Position numbers and translations under genes: made by a program. A stretch of 64,000 nt of DNA from Chloroflexota bacterium (GTDB lineage: Bacteria; Chloroflexota; UBA11872; VXOZ01): assembly GCA_012270555.1 (NCBI GenBank), contig JAAXIC010000009.1:17415-81414 (forward strand), written 5' to 3'. Below the pieces are notes generated by a model. It was not told where the DNA came from. It worked only from the letters and a program-made list of their open reading frames with translations, and searched no databases. Below, piece after piece: positions 9,597 to 18,111 of the stretch. Position 1 is the first letter of the stretch. Each line of letters begins with the position of its first letter.

Positions 9597-9891
9597 AGCG
9601 TCTCTTATCGCGATTCCAGCACGTTGGGAATCAGTCCAGAATTGATGATAGGGAGGGGTGAAGCTTGTATCAGCGCCCCTCTCTATCTGTTTGCATGGCA
9701 CAAAGGGTCGCACAAAACCCCGCACCGGACACATGCTCTCTGGCACAGTTGCGCCTACACACCGATTGCTCTACATTTGGGAAAGAGCGATTTCCCCAAA
9801 CCCGTTCGCGCGGGTAGCCTTGAAAGTGATGCCGGAAACACCTTGCTCCGCAATCGCAGTGTGAAGTGCATAAGGACGGCCTAGCGCAGTG

Positions 9892-10650
9892 ATGCTCGTA
9901 TTCAATGTCTGGCGCCGGGCGCTGGGCATGCACTACTTTGAGTTCTTCACGGTTATCAGAGGCAACATCCTTTGGGCTATCCTCTGTTTGCCGCTATTCT
10001 TCTTTAGCTCAGATGCGCTGTTGCCGTTAGTTGTGGAAAGCTCCGAACCAGCCGAGGAGCTCCCGCCATTCTTCTTGGGACTGCGCTTCCTTGTCTATTC
10101 GCTGGTGCTACTTGCGCTCGCCGGGCCCGCGACGGCGGCCTTGTACGATTTCGCCGCGAGTAATCTCGCAGGCGATCACGTGAGCATGCGCAGCTATTGG
10201 GAGAGCCTAAAGGCAAATTTCATCAGAGGATATTTCCTAGCAGCGGCAAATCTCCTGATCCTTGCCGCGCTTGTGCTCAACTTCTGGTTCTACCTCACGG
10301 CGGATGTTCCGCAACTCATGCGCATTCTTAGCATTTTGTTCTTCTGGGGCATCGTGTTTTGGGTGGCTATACAGCCGTACTTGTTCTCCGTGATGATCCG
10401 GCTTGACACGTCCGTGCTGCAGACCTACCGCAACGCGGTCCTACTGGCCCTCGACAATTTGGGAGTCACAATCAGCCTCTTTGCCGTGCAATTGGTGATG
10501 CTCTTCTTTTTCTTTCCTCTCATTGCAATTGCCTATCCGGTCTTGGCCGGCTCTATCTTTGCCCACACGCACGTCGGCGTCCTCAACGAACTTCTCGATC
10601 AATACGAAGAAAAGCGCAGCGCCGATGAGGCTGCGCAGAGCGATTCGTAA
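9892..10650 (+). CDS. DUF624 (YesL-like) membrane protein
   Basis: A protein of about 252 residues with six predicted membrane segments. The pattern resembles YesL/DUF624: an N-terminal FFTVIRGNILWAILCLPLFF, then LAGPATAALYDFA near residue 80 and a conserved-looking central WESLKANFIRGY. GTG at 9889 is in frame one codon before; ATG 9892 is preferred. In other bacteria DUF624 proteins sit next to carbohydrate ABC transporters, and this gene is followed after 10 bp by a MalK-type ATPase. Molecular function unknown; a transporter-accessory role is inferred from that context only. Confidence 0.7.
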   Translation: MLVFNVWRRALGMHYFEFFTVIRGNILWAILCLPLFFFSSDALLPLVVESSEPAEELPPFFLGLRFLVYSLVLLALAGPATAALYDFAASNLAGDHVSMRSYWESLKANFIRGYFLAAANLLILAALVLNFWFYLTADVPQLMRILSILFFWGIVFWVAIQPYLFSVMIRLDTSVLQTYRNAVLLALDNLGVTISLFAVQLVMLFFFFPLIAIAYPVLAGSIFAHTHVGVLNELLDQYEEKRSADEAAQSDS

Positions 10651-10660
10651 AGAGCATGCA

Positions 10661-11824
10661 ATGGCAAGCCTCACCCTAGAGGGCGCAACCAAGACCTACA
10701 AGAAGCCCAGTCCGCTCTCCTGGAAGAGCCTGATCGGGCGGTTCAGAGGCGGGGAAGCTGCCGATGACGTTATTGCCGACACCGAAGACGATCTGATCTA
10801 CGCGCTCGATGGGATAGACCTACATATCGACGACGGTGAATCGATAAGCGTGTTAGGGCCCTCCGGCTGCGGCAAGACGGCGCTGCTGCGCGTCCTGGCA
10901 GGGCTCGAGACCTTGGATAGCGGCAAGGTGTTCTTCGACGGGGAAGACGTGACGACGGTAAGTCCCCAGGACCGCAACGTCGCCATGGTGTTTCAGGACT
11001 ACGCCCTCTACCCTCACTGGCAGTCCGAGGACAACTTGGGCTTCTTCTTTCAGATGCACCAGCGCAAGCACGAAATTCCCGAGCGCGTCCGCACTACGGC
11101 ACGGGTCATGGGGCTGGGCTTTGAGACCCTCCTCAGCCAAAGGCCGCCCAAGCTGTCCGGCGGCCAGCAACAGCGCGTGGCAATTGCCCGGGCCATCATT
11201 CGCGACCCCCGGACATTCCTCTTCGATGAGCCGCTTTCGAATCTGGACGCCACCGTGCGTGCGCGCACGCGCGTCGAGATCAGGCGTCTCATCCAGCGCT
11301 TTGGCATCACGTCGGTCTACGTTACACACGATCAGTCCGAGGCCTTTACCATGGGCGACCGCATCGCCGTCATGCATGAGGGCCGCATTCTGCAGGTGGA
11401 TACCCGCCGCCAGCTCATCGAACGCCCGCTGAGCCTCTTTGTCGCTGATTTCATTACCGTGCCGGCCATGAACCTGCTACCCGGCGTAGTCTATAGAGAA
11501 TACGTGGACATACACGACCGCAAGGTCACGCCGCCGCCAATCGTGCTCCAGCAGTACCAGACGGAACGTGTGACCATCGGCATCCGACCGACCGACATTG
11601 AACTGCGCCCCGACAACGAGGAAGACACCATTCCGGCAAGGATCGAGACCGTGGAGCCGCTGATGAGTGAACGCTCGGTGCTGCTCACGGTACGCGTGGG
11701 GCGCTACTCATATCGTATCCAGCGCCCGCAGACTGAGCATCACGAGCCCGAAACGCTCATCTTCATGGAGATTCTTCCCCACGTCCAGCACGTCTTCGAT
11801 AGCAAAGGCCGGCGCGTAAACTGA
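10661..11824 (+). CDS. ABC transporter ATP-binding protein, MalK/UgpC type
   Basis: A 387-residue ATPase starting at ATG 10661, 10 bp after the DUF624 gene; the open frame continues upstream inside that gene but lacks similarity there. Walker A GPSGCGKT is at 66-73, Q-loop Gln112, signature LSGGQ at 165-169, Walker B FLFDE at 186-190 and switch His223. The C-terminal third is a TOBE/MalK regulatory region. Odd feature: about 30 extra residues (roughly 15-46, acidic) lie between the first strand and the usual ALDGIDL segment. Such ATPases power CUT1 sugar importers and can be shared between them; no permease adjoins it, so the partner is unknown. Confidence 0.9.
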   Translation: MASLTLEGATKTYKKPSPLSWKSLIGRFRGGEAADDVIADTEDDLIYALDGIDLHIDDGESISVLGPSGCGKTALLRVLAGLETLDSGKVFFDGEDVTTVSPQDRNVAMVFQDYALYPHWQSEDNLGFFFQMHQRKHEIPERVRTTARVMGLGFETLLSQRPPKLSGGQQQRVAIARAIIRDPRTFLFDEPLSNLDATVRARTRVEIRRLIQRFGITSVYVTHDQSEAFTMGDRIAVMHEGRILQVDTRRQLIERPLSLFVADFITVPAMNLLPGVVYREYVDIHDRKVTPPPIVLQQYQTERVTIGIRPTDIELRPDNEEDTIPARIETVEPLMSERSVLLTVRVGRYSYRIQRPQTEHHEPETLIFMEILPHVQHVFDSKGRRVN

Positions 11825-12376
11825 CCGCTTACCAAGGGCCACACACTCTGACGCCAAAGTCCGTTTGTCTCTATGCGGACAACAGTTCCCGCAACAGAGA
11901 CCCCCGTAGCAAGCCCTGGGTAGGCATCGCAATACTAGTGCCGGCAAGCGAGAAGACTCCCTCTCCCTCGGGAGACCTTTGCGTAACCAATGCTGGGAGC
12001 AAATGACGTGCCCCCTCTCCTCGGGGAGAGGGTTGGGGTGAGGGGTCTTCTGGCTTCACTCATCGCGAAGCATGTACAGTCAATCTATAAGAGCGCCAAA
12101 CCATTCGAAAACTTGCGGGTGCTCAAGGCAAATAAACCCTCACTCTAGCCCTCTCCCTGAGGGAGAGGGGACTTGCCGGCTGCAACGAGGGTTACCCAAA
12201 GGTCTCCTCGGGGAGAGGGTTGGGGTGAGGGGGGAGTTTCAGCGTTGCGGCAATGAAGAGGAACACCCAACCGCATGGGCTGCCTCATGCACGTGGGCGC
12301 GGATTGCAGACCTGCGCTACCGGGCAAGGCGCGACGAGCGGTCGCAAGCGGCAAGAGTGCGAATTGACGATATGCG
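11825..12376. repeat. Intergenic region with two REPIN-like palindromic elements
   Basis: No gene is seen in this 552-bp gap. Element 1 (11958-12045) and element 2 (12137-12234, opposite orientation) each consist of two inverted arms built on CCCTCTCC/GGAGAGGG, one arm ending in GGTTGGGGTGAGGGG. They share an internal 17-base block, GAGACCTTTGCGTAACC at 11972-11988, and its reverse complement with one mismatch at 12190-12206. Paired palindromic arms around a short spacer are the architecture of REPINs or small MITEs. A degenerate copy of a second family (GGCGC...TACCGG) lies at 12296-12324. Related arms occur at 34282-34320 and 63965-63988. Confidence 0.75.
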
Positions 12377-13363
12377 TCAGGGATACTCCAACAGCACGCC
12401 CAGGTACTCATCCTTGCGGTCGCGCAGTCCCTCGTATGCCTTCTGTCCCTCCGTATACGGGAGCACGTGCGTGATGAGCGGCTCCACGTTGATGCGGCCC
12501 GTAGCCAGCAGCGACCAGAGGAACGGCATGTCCTGCTCGCGCGTAGCGGCGTCAACCGTGCTCGCGTGCGCGCCGATGACGCGCAGGCCTGTTCGGTGAA
12601 TATCGAAGTAGGGATCGACCTCCAGCCGATCGCGCGGGCTGCCTAGGAGCACGACCCGCCCGTGATTTGCCGCAGCTTTGAGCGCGAGGTCGATTGTCGG
12701 ACCGCTCCCCACGGCCTCCACCACATAGTTCGCGCCGCTCGGGCCGAGTGACGGCAACCACTCGCTAAGCGGCTTTTCTTTCAAGTTGAATGCCAAGTCC
12801 ACACCGCATGCCTTGGCCTGTGCGAGGCGCGGCGCGGCCAAATCCGCAACGGCGACCTGTGCCGCTCCGGCCAAGCCGCAAAGTTGCGCGCAGAGATTGC
12901 CCACCAGACCCATGCCGATCACGAGCACGTTCTCGCCAAAGTACACTGGCGCCTGCCGCGGCGCCGACATGGCGATCTGCAGCATTGCGATGAACGGGGC
13001 GTGTGTATCAGGCACGCCCTCCGGCACCGGCAGCACGACATCATGATTGAGAAGCGCGTGGGTAGCGTGGCGATTGCGGTGGAATACACGCGTGCCGGGC
13101 GCGAGATCAGTTACGCCGTCGCCAACCGCCACCACCTCACCCACCACGGCGTAGCCCGGCCGAAACGGAAACTTGGCATAGCCAAAGTCAGGCTCTTCGA
13201 AGCCCCGGTGCGTCTCCGTAAACATGGCAAGCTCCGTTCCCGCGCTAATCAGCGAGAGCCGGTTCCGTACCAAGACTTCACCGGGCCCTGGGTCGTCCGG
13301 GATAGTCGTGGTTTCTACAAGGCACTGATCTTTGCCGGGAAAGACAAGACTTTGGATCTTCAT
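12377..13363 (-). CDS. MDR-family (alcohol dehydrogenase-like) oxidoreductase
   Basis: A 328-residue medium-chain dehydrogenase/reductase. ATG at 13363 begins MKIQSLVFPGKDQ and has AGGAGG upstream; the open frame extends further but without family similarity. The GroES-like half includes FRPGYAVVGEVVAVGDGV; the Rossmann half has VLVIGMGLVGNLCAQL for NAD(P). The catalytic-zinc Cys of classical alcohol dehydrogenases is absent: the position reads SLISAGTEL, as in the BchC-like and related subgroup. Substrate is therefore open (a polyol, sugar or other alcohol). It is separated by 144 bp from the ABC exporter pair upstream on the same strand. Confidence 0.8.
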   Translation of the reverse strand: MKIQSLVFPGKDQCLVETTTIPDDPGPGEVLVRNRLSLISAGTELAMFTETHRGFEEPDFGYAKFPFRPGYAVVGEVVAVGDGVTDLAPGTRVFHRNRHATHALLNHDVVLPVPEGVPDTHAPFIAMLQIAMSAPRQAPVYFGENVLVIGMGLVGNLCAQLCGLAGAAQVAVADLAAPRLAQAKACGVDLAFNLKEKPLSEWLPSLGPSGANYVVEAVGSGPTIDLALKAAANHGRVVLLGSPRDRLEVDPYFDIHRTGLRVIGAHASTVDAATREQDMPFLWSLLATGRINVEPLITHVLPYTEGQKAYEGLRDRKDEYLGVLLEYP

Positions 13364-13507
13364 GACGTGTCTGGCCTCCTGTGAGTGCAAACTGCTCGGC
13401 GAAATCTGCCTGTGACTGTTCACTTGCCAGCGAGCACTGCCGGCTGGACTTTTCAATGCGCAGGCGCTTCGCAGCAGATTCGCGCGTTCGTCGCCGTCGC
13501 ACCAAGC

Positions 13508-15313
13508 CTAATGAACAACGCTCTCCACGTACTCCAGCGATTGATGCCGGAAGTACGTATCGTACAGTTCGGCGTAATGGCCTCCCGCTGCCAGCAGCGA
13601 CTGGTGGGTGCCTTCTTCCAAGATGCGACCGCCGTCCAACACGAGGATGCGGTCCGCGTGCTGCACGGTGTAGAGGCGGTGTGCAATCACGACAGACGTG
13701 CGGTCGCGCATGATAGCCTCTATACCGTCTTGAATCTGGACTTCGGTAAAGGGATCCACGCTCGCCGTGGCCTCATCCAGAATGAAGACGGCCGGATCGT
13801 GCAGCATGACACGCGCCAAGGCCACGAGTTGGCGCTGGCCCATGGAGAGGCGCCCGCCGCGCTCGCCGACGTCGGTATTCAGCCCGTTGGGCAGATCGGC
13901 CAGCCAATTGCCACCCGCGATATGCTCCACCGCGCGCAGCACGTCCGCCTCGTCGGCTTCGGGCTTGCCGTAGCGGATATTCTCGCCCACGCTGCCGCTA
14001 AAGAGGAACGGCGATTGGGGCACGATGCCGATCTGACGGCGGTATCCCGCCAGATCGAACGAGCGGATATCGCGCCCGTCAACGAGCAACTCGCCCTCCT
14101 GAAACTCATAGAAGCGCGCGACGAGCCGCACGATGCTCGTCTTGCCGGAGCCTGTGTGCCCTACCAGGGCAATTGACTCGCCCGGCCGGATACTCAAGCT
14201 GAAGTCCGGCAGCACGACTTCGCCGGGCAAGTAGCTGAAGCCCACGCGGCGAAACTCAAATCCTCCCCGCACGTCGTCGGCGGAAGCACTGCCGGTCTGC
14301 ACCACGCGGGGATCCGCGTCTATCAGCCCGAACACCCGTTCGCTGGCGGAGAGACCGTTCTGAAACTGGCTCCAAAACGAGGCGATCTGCGTCAGGGGAA
14401 ACCAGAAGAACATGAGGGCCTGGATGAAGAGGTACCAGTCGCCCACACTCATCGCGCCGGAGGCCGTGTTGATACCGCCGAAATACACGATGACGGCCGT
14501 GCCGACGCCGGCTGTCGCGTTGAAGACCGGGAAGAACGTATTGAATACGATGCCTTGCCGGAAATTCACCCGGTAGGCTTGCTCGTTGATGCGCACAAAG
14601 TCGTCGTGCACGGCCTTCTCCTGGCGAAAGACCTTGGCCACGGCGATGCCACTGATAGACTCCTCGATGTGGGCGTTCACACGAGCCATGATGCGGCGCG
14701 AGTGCAAGGACGTTTCCCGCGCGATCCGGCGGAACACTAACGAGATCGCCACGACGAGCGGCGCCATCACCAGCGTAATCAGCGCCAACTGCAGGTTGAT
14801 GAAGAGCAGCACGGCGCCCATCAGTATCACCAATATGATCTGGCTGATGAGGTTCATCGACAATGAGACCGTCTCGGCAAAGCCATCCGTGTCGGAAGAA
14901 ACGCGGCTAACCAGCTTGCCGGTGGGTTGATCGTCGAAGAATGAGAGGTCGTGGCCCATGGTGGCCTTGAACGCGTCCTCGCGTATCTTCATAGTCACGT
15001 TGCCGATGGCCACGGCGCCAACATACTGGCGGAGAAAATTGAGGGTCCAGGAAAAGCCGCTCAGCAGCAGAATGGCGACTACGAGCAAGACCACCGCCTG
15101 CAGCCGGGGATCGTTGACGATGAGATCGATGCCGCGCGAAATCAGAAATGGCACCGCCGTATCGGTGAGCGCCGCAATGAAGATGGCACCGGCAACGACC
15201 AGCATGTAGCGCCCCTGGGGACGAAAGTAGCGGATGATCCGGCGCAGCAAGTCACGATCGCTGTATTCGCGATCGTACGCGTCTGCGTCCAAGCCATCCA
15301 TCACAAAGCCCAT
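13508..15313 (-). CDS. ABC exporter half-transporter, catalytic-Glu subunit
   Basis: A 601-residue protein with six N-terminal membrane helices (ABC_membrane domain, to about residue 320) and a C-terminal nucleotide-binding domain. Walker A is GHTGSGKT, Walker B VFILDEATASVD with an intact catalytic Glu, and switch His in VVIAHRL. The signature is altered: LSMGQ instead of LSGGQ. The next half-transporter has the reciprocal pattern, so the two probably form a heterodimer with one consensus and one degenerate ATP site, as in TmrAB or TM287/288. Exported substrate unknown. It follows the partner by 206 bp containing palindromic repeats. Confidence 0.9.
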   Translation of the reverse strand: MGFVMDGLDADAYDREYSDRDLLRRIIRYFRPQGRYMLVVAGAIFIAALTDTAVPFLISRGIDLIVNDPRLQAVVLLVVAILLLSGFSWTLNFLRQYVGAVAIGNVTMKIREDAFKATMGHDLSFFDDQPTGKLVSRVSSDTDGFAETVSLSMNLISQIILVILMGAVLLFINLQLALITLVMAPLVVAISLVFRRIARETSLHSRRIMARVNAHIEESISGIAVAKVFRQEKAVHDDFVRINEQAYRVNFRQGIVFNTFFPVFNATAGVGTAVIVYFGGINTASGAMSVGDWYLFIQALMFFWFPLTQIASFWSQFQNGLSASERVFGLIDADPRVVQTGSASADDVRGGFEFRRVGFSYLPGEVVLPDFSLSIRPGESIALVGHTGSGKTSIVRLVARFYEFQEGELLVDGRDIRSFDLAGYRRQIGIVPQSPFLFSGSVGENIRYGKPEADEADVLRAVEHIAGGNWLADLPNGLNTDVGERGGRLSMGQRQLVALARVMLHDPAVFILDEATASVDPFTEVQIQDGIEAIMRDRTSVVIAHRLYTVQHADRILVLDGGRILEEGTHQSLLAAGGHYAELYDTYFRHQSLEYVESVVH

Positions 15314-15354
15314 TTAGCTAGTCCTCGTTCGGTGTGTGCAGTGTCAGACATCGT

Positions 15355-15380
15355 GTAGCGCTGGGGCTTGTTCCCCGCTT
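15355..15380. repeat. Dispersed palindrome, GTAGCG..GGGGCTTGTTCCCC family
   Basis: A copy of the dispersed repeat with core GGGGCTTGTYCCCC, a hairpin with a CTTGT loop. Better copies are at 50619-50647 and 54269-54297, and a degenerate one at 54312-54338. All lie outside genes. It sits in the gap between the two half-ABC exporter genes. Confidence 0.6.
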
Positions 15381-15412
15381 GTGACGCCTCGCACGCGGCA
15401 CGGACAAGATAG

Positions 15413-15456
15413 ATTCCGCGCCCCCGCACGGGGGCGAGCTTTCGCGGGAATGACGG
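15413..15456. repeat. Palindromic repeat ending GGGAATGACGG (intergenic copy)
   Basis: ATTCC at the left, a nested hairpin CCCCCGCACGGGGG, then TTTCGCGGGAATGACGG on the right. The nested architecture and right end match the 51-bp element embedded in the HisRS-like gene at 30670-30720. It is in the 206-bp gap between the two ABC exporter genes, which is the usual intergenic placement for such repeats. Confidence 0.7.
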
Positions 15457-15519
15457 ATTGACAGCCCGTCTTTTTTCCTAATGGCCATGTCTCTCATGCT
15501 ACCTTGGGTTCGTACTTCG

Positions 15520-17334
15520 TCATTCACTGACCAGTGTCGTCGGCATTGCCGCTGCGTAGCGCTCGTCCCGGTGGGCAAAGATGTTGCGGTAGGCCGGGCT
15601 CCGCGCCATCAGCTCCTCGTGGGTGCCTTGGTCCTCCAATTCGCCCCCGCGCATCACCAGAATGCGGTCGGCCCAGCGAATTTGCGATAGGCGATGCGTA
15701 ATCAAGAAGGTCGTCCGTCCGCGCAGGATATTGCGCAGCGCCCGTTGAATCTGGTCCTCCGTGGCGCTGTCGATCGCGCTCGTCGAGTCGTCCAGCACCA
15801 GAATGCGCGGGTCGGCCAGGAACGCGCGGGCGATAGCGATGCGTTGCCGCTGCCCGCCGGAAAGCGTCACGCCGCGTTCGCCGACAACCGTGTCGTAGCC
15901 ATCCTTGAAGCTCATGATGAAGTCATGGGCTTGGGCCTGCTTCGCGACTGCTTCAATCTCCTCGCGGCTCACGGGCCGGCGCACGCCGAACGCGATGTTC
16001 TCCGCCAGTGTGCGCGAAAAGAGGAAGACGTCCTGGTCAATCGTTGCAATCTGCGAGCGCAGCGACTCCATCGACCACACGCGCACGTCCACGCCGTCTA
16101 TCATCACGCGTCCTCCCGAGACCTCGTAGATGCGGTTGATGAGGCGGGTGAGGGTCGACTTGCCGGACCCGGTCTGCCCTACGATGGCAATGGTCTCTCC
16201 TGGTTTGGCTGCGAAGCTGATGCCCTTGAGCACGTCGGCATCGTGGTAGGCAAAGGAGACGTTGTCGAACGCCACGGCGCCTTCTATGCGCTTTTCGATA
16301 CCTGCCCGGTTCTCGTCGATTTCCGTCTCCGCGTTCAAGATGGCAAGGATGCGCTCGGATCCCGCAACTCCCAGCCTGACCATAGAGAACGCGAAGATCG
16401 AGACGAATGTCGGGAACCGCAGAATGCCCAGCAGTCCCATGAACGCAATTACCTCGCCGATTGTCAGCACGCCGTTTGCGTAGAGATAGACGGAATGGGC
16501 AAGGCCGAGCGCCAACGCAAAGGAGAACATGAGGAGGGGCAGATAGAGCGCCTGGATCTTACCTTGCTCGACGAATAGCTTGCGATAGTCGTTCGCCTTG
16601 GCGCGAAACCGGTGGAATTCTTGCTCTTCCTGGGCATTGGACTTGACGACCTCGATGCCGGCGATGGACTCGGTGAGCGTTGCGTTGAGCATGCCGAACT
16701 GCGCGCGCAGGGCGCCGGCCACCGGTCCCAAGCGGCGCAAGTAGCCCCGCAACGCAACGAGAAACAACAGCAAGAAGATTACGGGCACCGGCAACAACTC
16801 AACGCGCAAAAAGGCGACGGCGACAATAGGCACCACCATGAAGACGAGCCACTCCGAGAGCAAGAGCAGCCCCGGATTGACCATGAACTGAATCTGCCGC
16901 ACGTCATTCGTGGCGCGCGCCATGATGTCCCCAACGCGCTGCTGACCGTGGTACGTTTGGCTCTTGCCCAGCAAATTGACGTAGAGTTCTTCACGTACGT
17001 CGCGTTCCATGCGCAGCGCGACAATCTCGGCCAGGTAGTTCGCCAGCAGTTGCAGCACGCCGCGGAACACGCTGATGCCCAAGATCGCCAGCGCAAATCC
17101 CAGCAGAACGCCAAGCTCGGCGTCTGCTTGCGCGACGGCGTCAAATGCGCTGCCCATCAGTCTGGGCACCTGCACCGCCGCCACCACAACCGCGGCGCGA
17201 AAGACTGTGCCAATCACCAGTTGCAGCGGATAGCGCAGGGCATGACTGGCAAGCCACCGCCACACGGAAGAGTGATCGTACGTGTGTTCGGTATCAGGCG
17301 TAAACTCTCTGTTCTTCACCGGCGCCTCCGCCAA
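15520..17334 (-). CDS. ABC exporter half-transporter, degenerate-site subunit
   Basis: A 604-residue membrane-plus-ATPase protein. It has an ABC_membrane domain with six helices, Walker A GQTGSGKS, a canonical signature LSGGQRQRIAIARAF, Walker B ILVLDDSTSAID and switch His in FLITHRL. The catalytic Glu after Walker B is Asp, as in the degenerate site of heterodimeric exporters. Together with the downstream half-transporter (intact Glu, altered signature) this predicts an asymmetric pair. Start ATG 17334. Likely function: export of a lipid, peptide or xenobiotic across the cytoplasmic membrane. Confidence 0.9.
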   Translation of the reverse strand: MAEAPVKNREFTPDTEHTYDHSSVWRWLASHALRYPLQLVIGTVFRAAVVVAAVQVPRLMGSAFDAVAQADAELGVLLGFALAILGISVFRGVLQLLANYLAEIVALRMERDVREELYVNLLGKSQTYHGQQRVGDIMARATNDVRQIQFMVNPGLLLLSEWLVFMVVPIVAVAFLRVELLPVPVIFLLLFLVALRGYLRRLGPVAGALRAQFGMLNATLTESIAGIEVVKSNAQEEQEFHRFRAKANDYRKLFVEQGKIQALYLPLLMFSFALALGLAHSVYLYANGVLTIGEVIAFMGLLGILRFPTFVSIFAFSMVRLGVAGSERILAILNAETEIDENRAGIEKRIEGAVAFDNVSFAYHDADVLKGISFAAKPGETIAIVGQTGSGKSTLTRLINRIYEVSGGRVMIDGVDVRVWSMESLRSQIATIDQDVFLFSRTLAENIAFGVRRPVSREEIEAVAKQAQAHDFIMSFKDGYDTVVGERGVTLSGGQRQRIAIARAFLADPRILVLDDSTSAIDSATEDQIQRALRNILRGRTTFLITHRLSQIRWADRILVMRGGELEDQGTHEELMARSPAYRNIFAHRDERYAAAMPTTLVSE

Positions 17335-17520
17335 GCATTCACTCGTGCTATCAATTCACTATAGCATCCCGTAAATGATGCGGTCTTATCCTGTCCAGGC
17401 GTGTCTCTCGCACACATTGGGCGCTCAATTGGCGGCGATTGAGGCGAATTGCACGCTCAAAGCACTTGTTCTCTAGCACGGTTACTAGGTACATTAGATG
17501 GTAGCAAGTAGACAACTGGA

Positions 17521-18108
17521 ATGGGGAGTGCAGTGAGAAATCTGGGCGTGGCGCGTCATTGTCCGCAGTCTTGGCAATTCGTTGTAGCTCTTGTGGGGTT
17601 TGCTCTCTTCTTAGCTGGATGTATTGCCCAGCCGCAGGGTGTCATCATCAACACCAAGCCTACCCCCACGCCCACGCCGATTGTGGGCGACCCAAACAAC
17701 GCAACGATCATCGAGGTAACGCTTGCGGATAACACCGTACCGCCTGACGGCGTCGGCATTGTCTGGGTCAATCGGAGTGAAGGCTGGGCGCCGTACGAGA
17801 GCCCGGGCGACGGACGCTTGCCGCCGGATGAGTACAGCATTCAGATCTTCATCGATGACAAGCGTATTGGCGTTGTTTGGCCAGATGAGACCGGAGGGTT
17901 GGGCCCGCGACCGCTTGCCGTGCCGCAAAACGTCTGGGGATTTGAACTGGGTCAACACACCTTGAAATTCGTCCAACAGGGGCCGGAGGTCTGGCGGGAG
18001 TCGACGCCAATCATCATCGTCGTAACGGAGAACTTCAAGCCTACACCCACAGTTCCCCCCACTCCCACACCTAAGCCAGTGCCCACACCTTCACCGAGAC
18101 CGTCATAG
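17521..18108 (+). CDS. Lipoprotein with Pro-Thr linkers, unknown function
   Basis: A secreted lipoprotein of up to 195 residues: hydrophobic signal followed by lipobox LAGC. Two PT repeats, TKPTPTPTP just after the lipidated Cys and a longer TPTP/PVPTPSP tail at the C-terminus, flank a 120-residue beta-type domain (IIEVTLADNTVPPDG ... GQHTLKFVQQG). GTG at 17533 is an alternative start with GGGGAG four bases upstream, and may be the true one. PT-rich linkers in surface proteins are common in Chloroflexota. The stop is three bases before the next gene, so the two are probably one transcript. No family recognised for the central domain. Confidence 0.75.
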   Translation: MGSAVRNLGVARHCPQSWQFVVALVGFALFLAGCIAQPQGVIINTKPTPTPTPIVGDPNNATIIEVTLADNTVPPDGVGIVWVNRSEGWAPYESPGDGRLPPDEYSIQIFIDDKRIGVVWPDETGGLGPRPLAVPQNVWGFELGQHTLKFVQQGPEVWRESTPIIIVVTENFKPTPTVPPTPTPKPVPTPSPRPS

Positions 18109-18111
18109 TCC

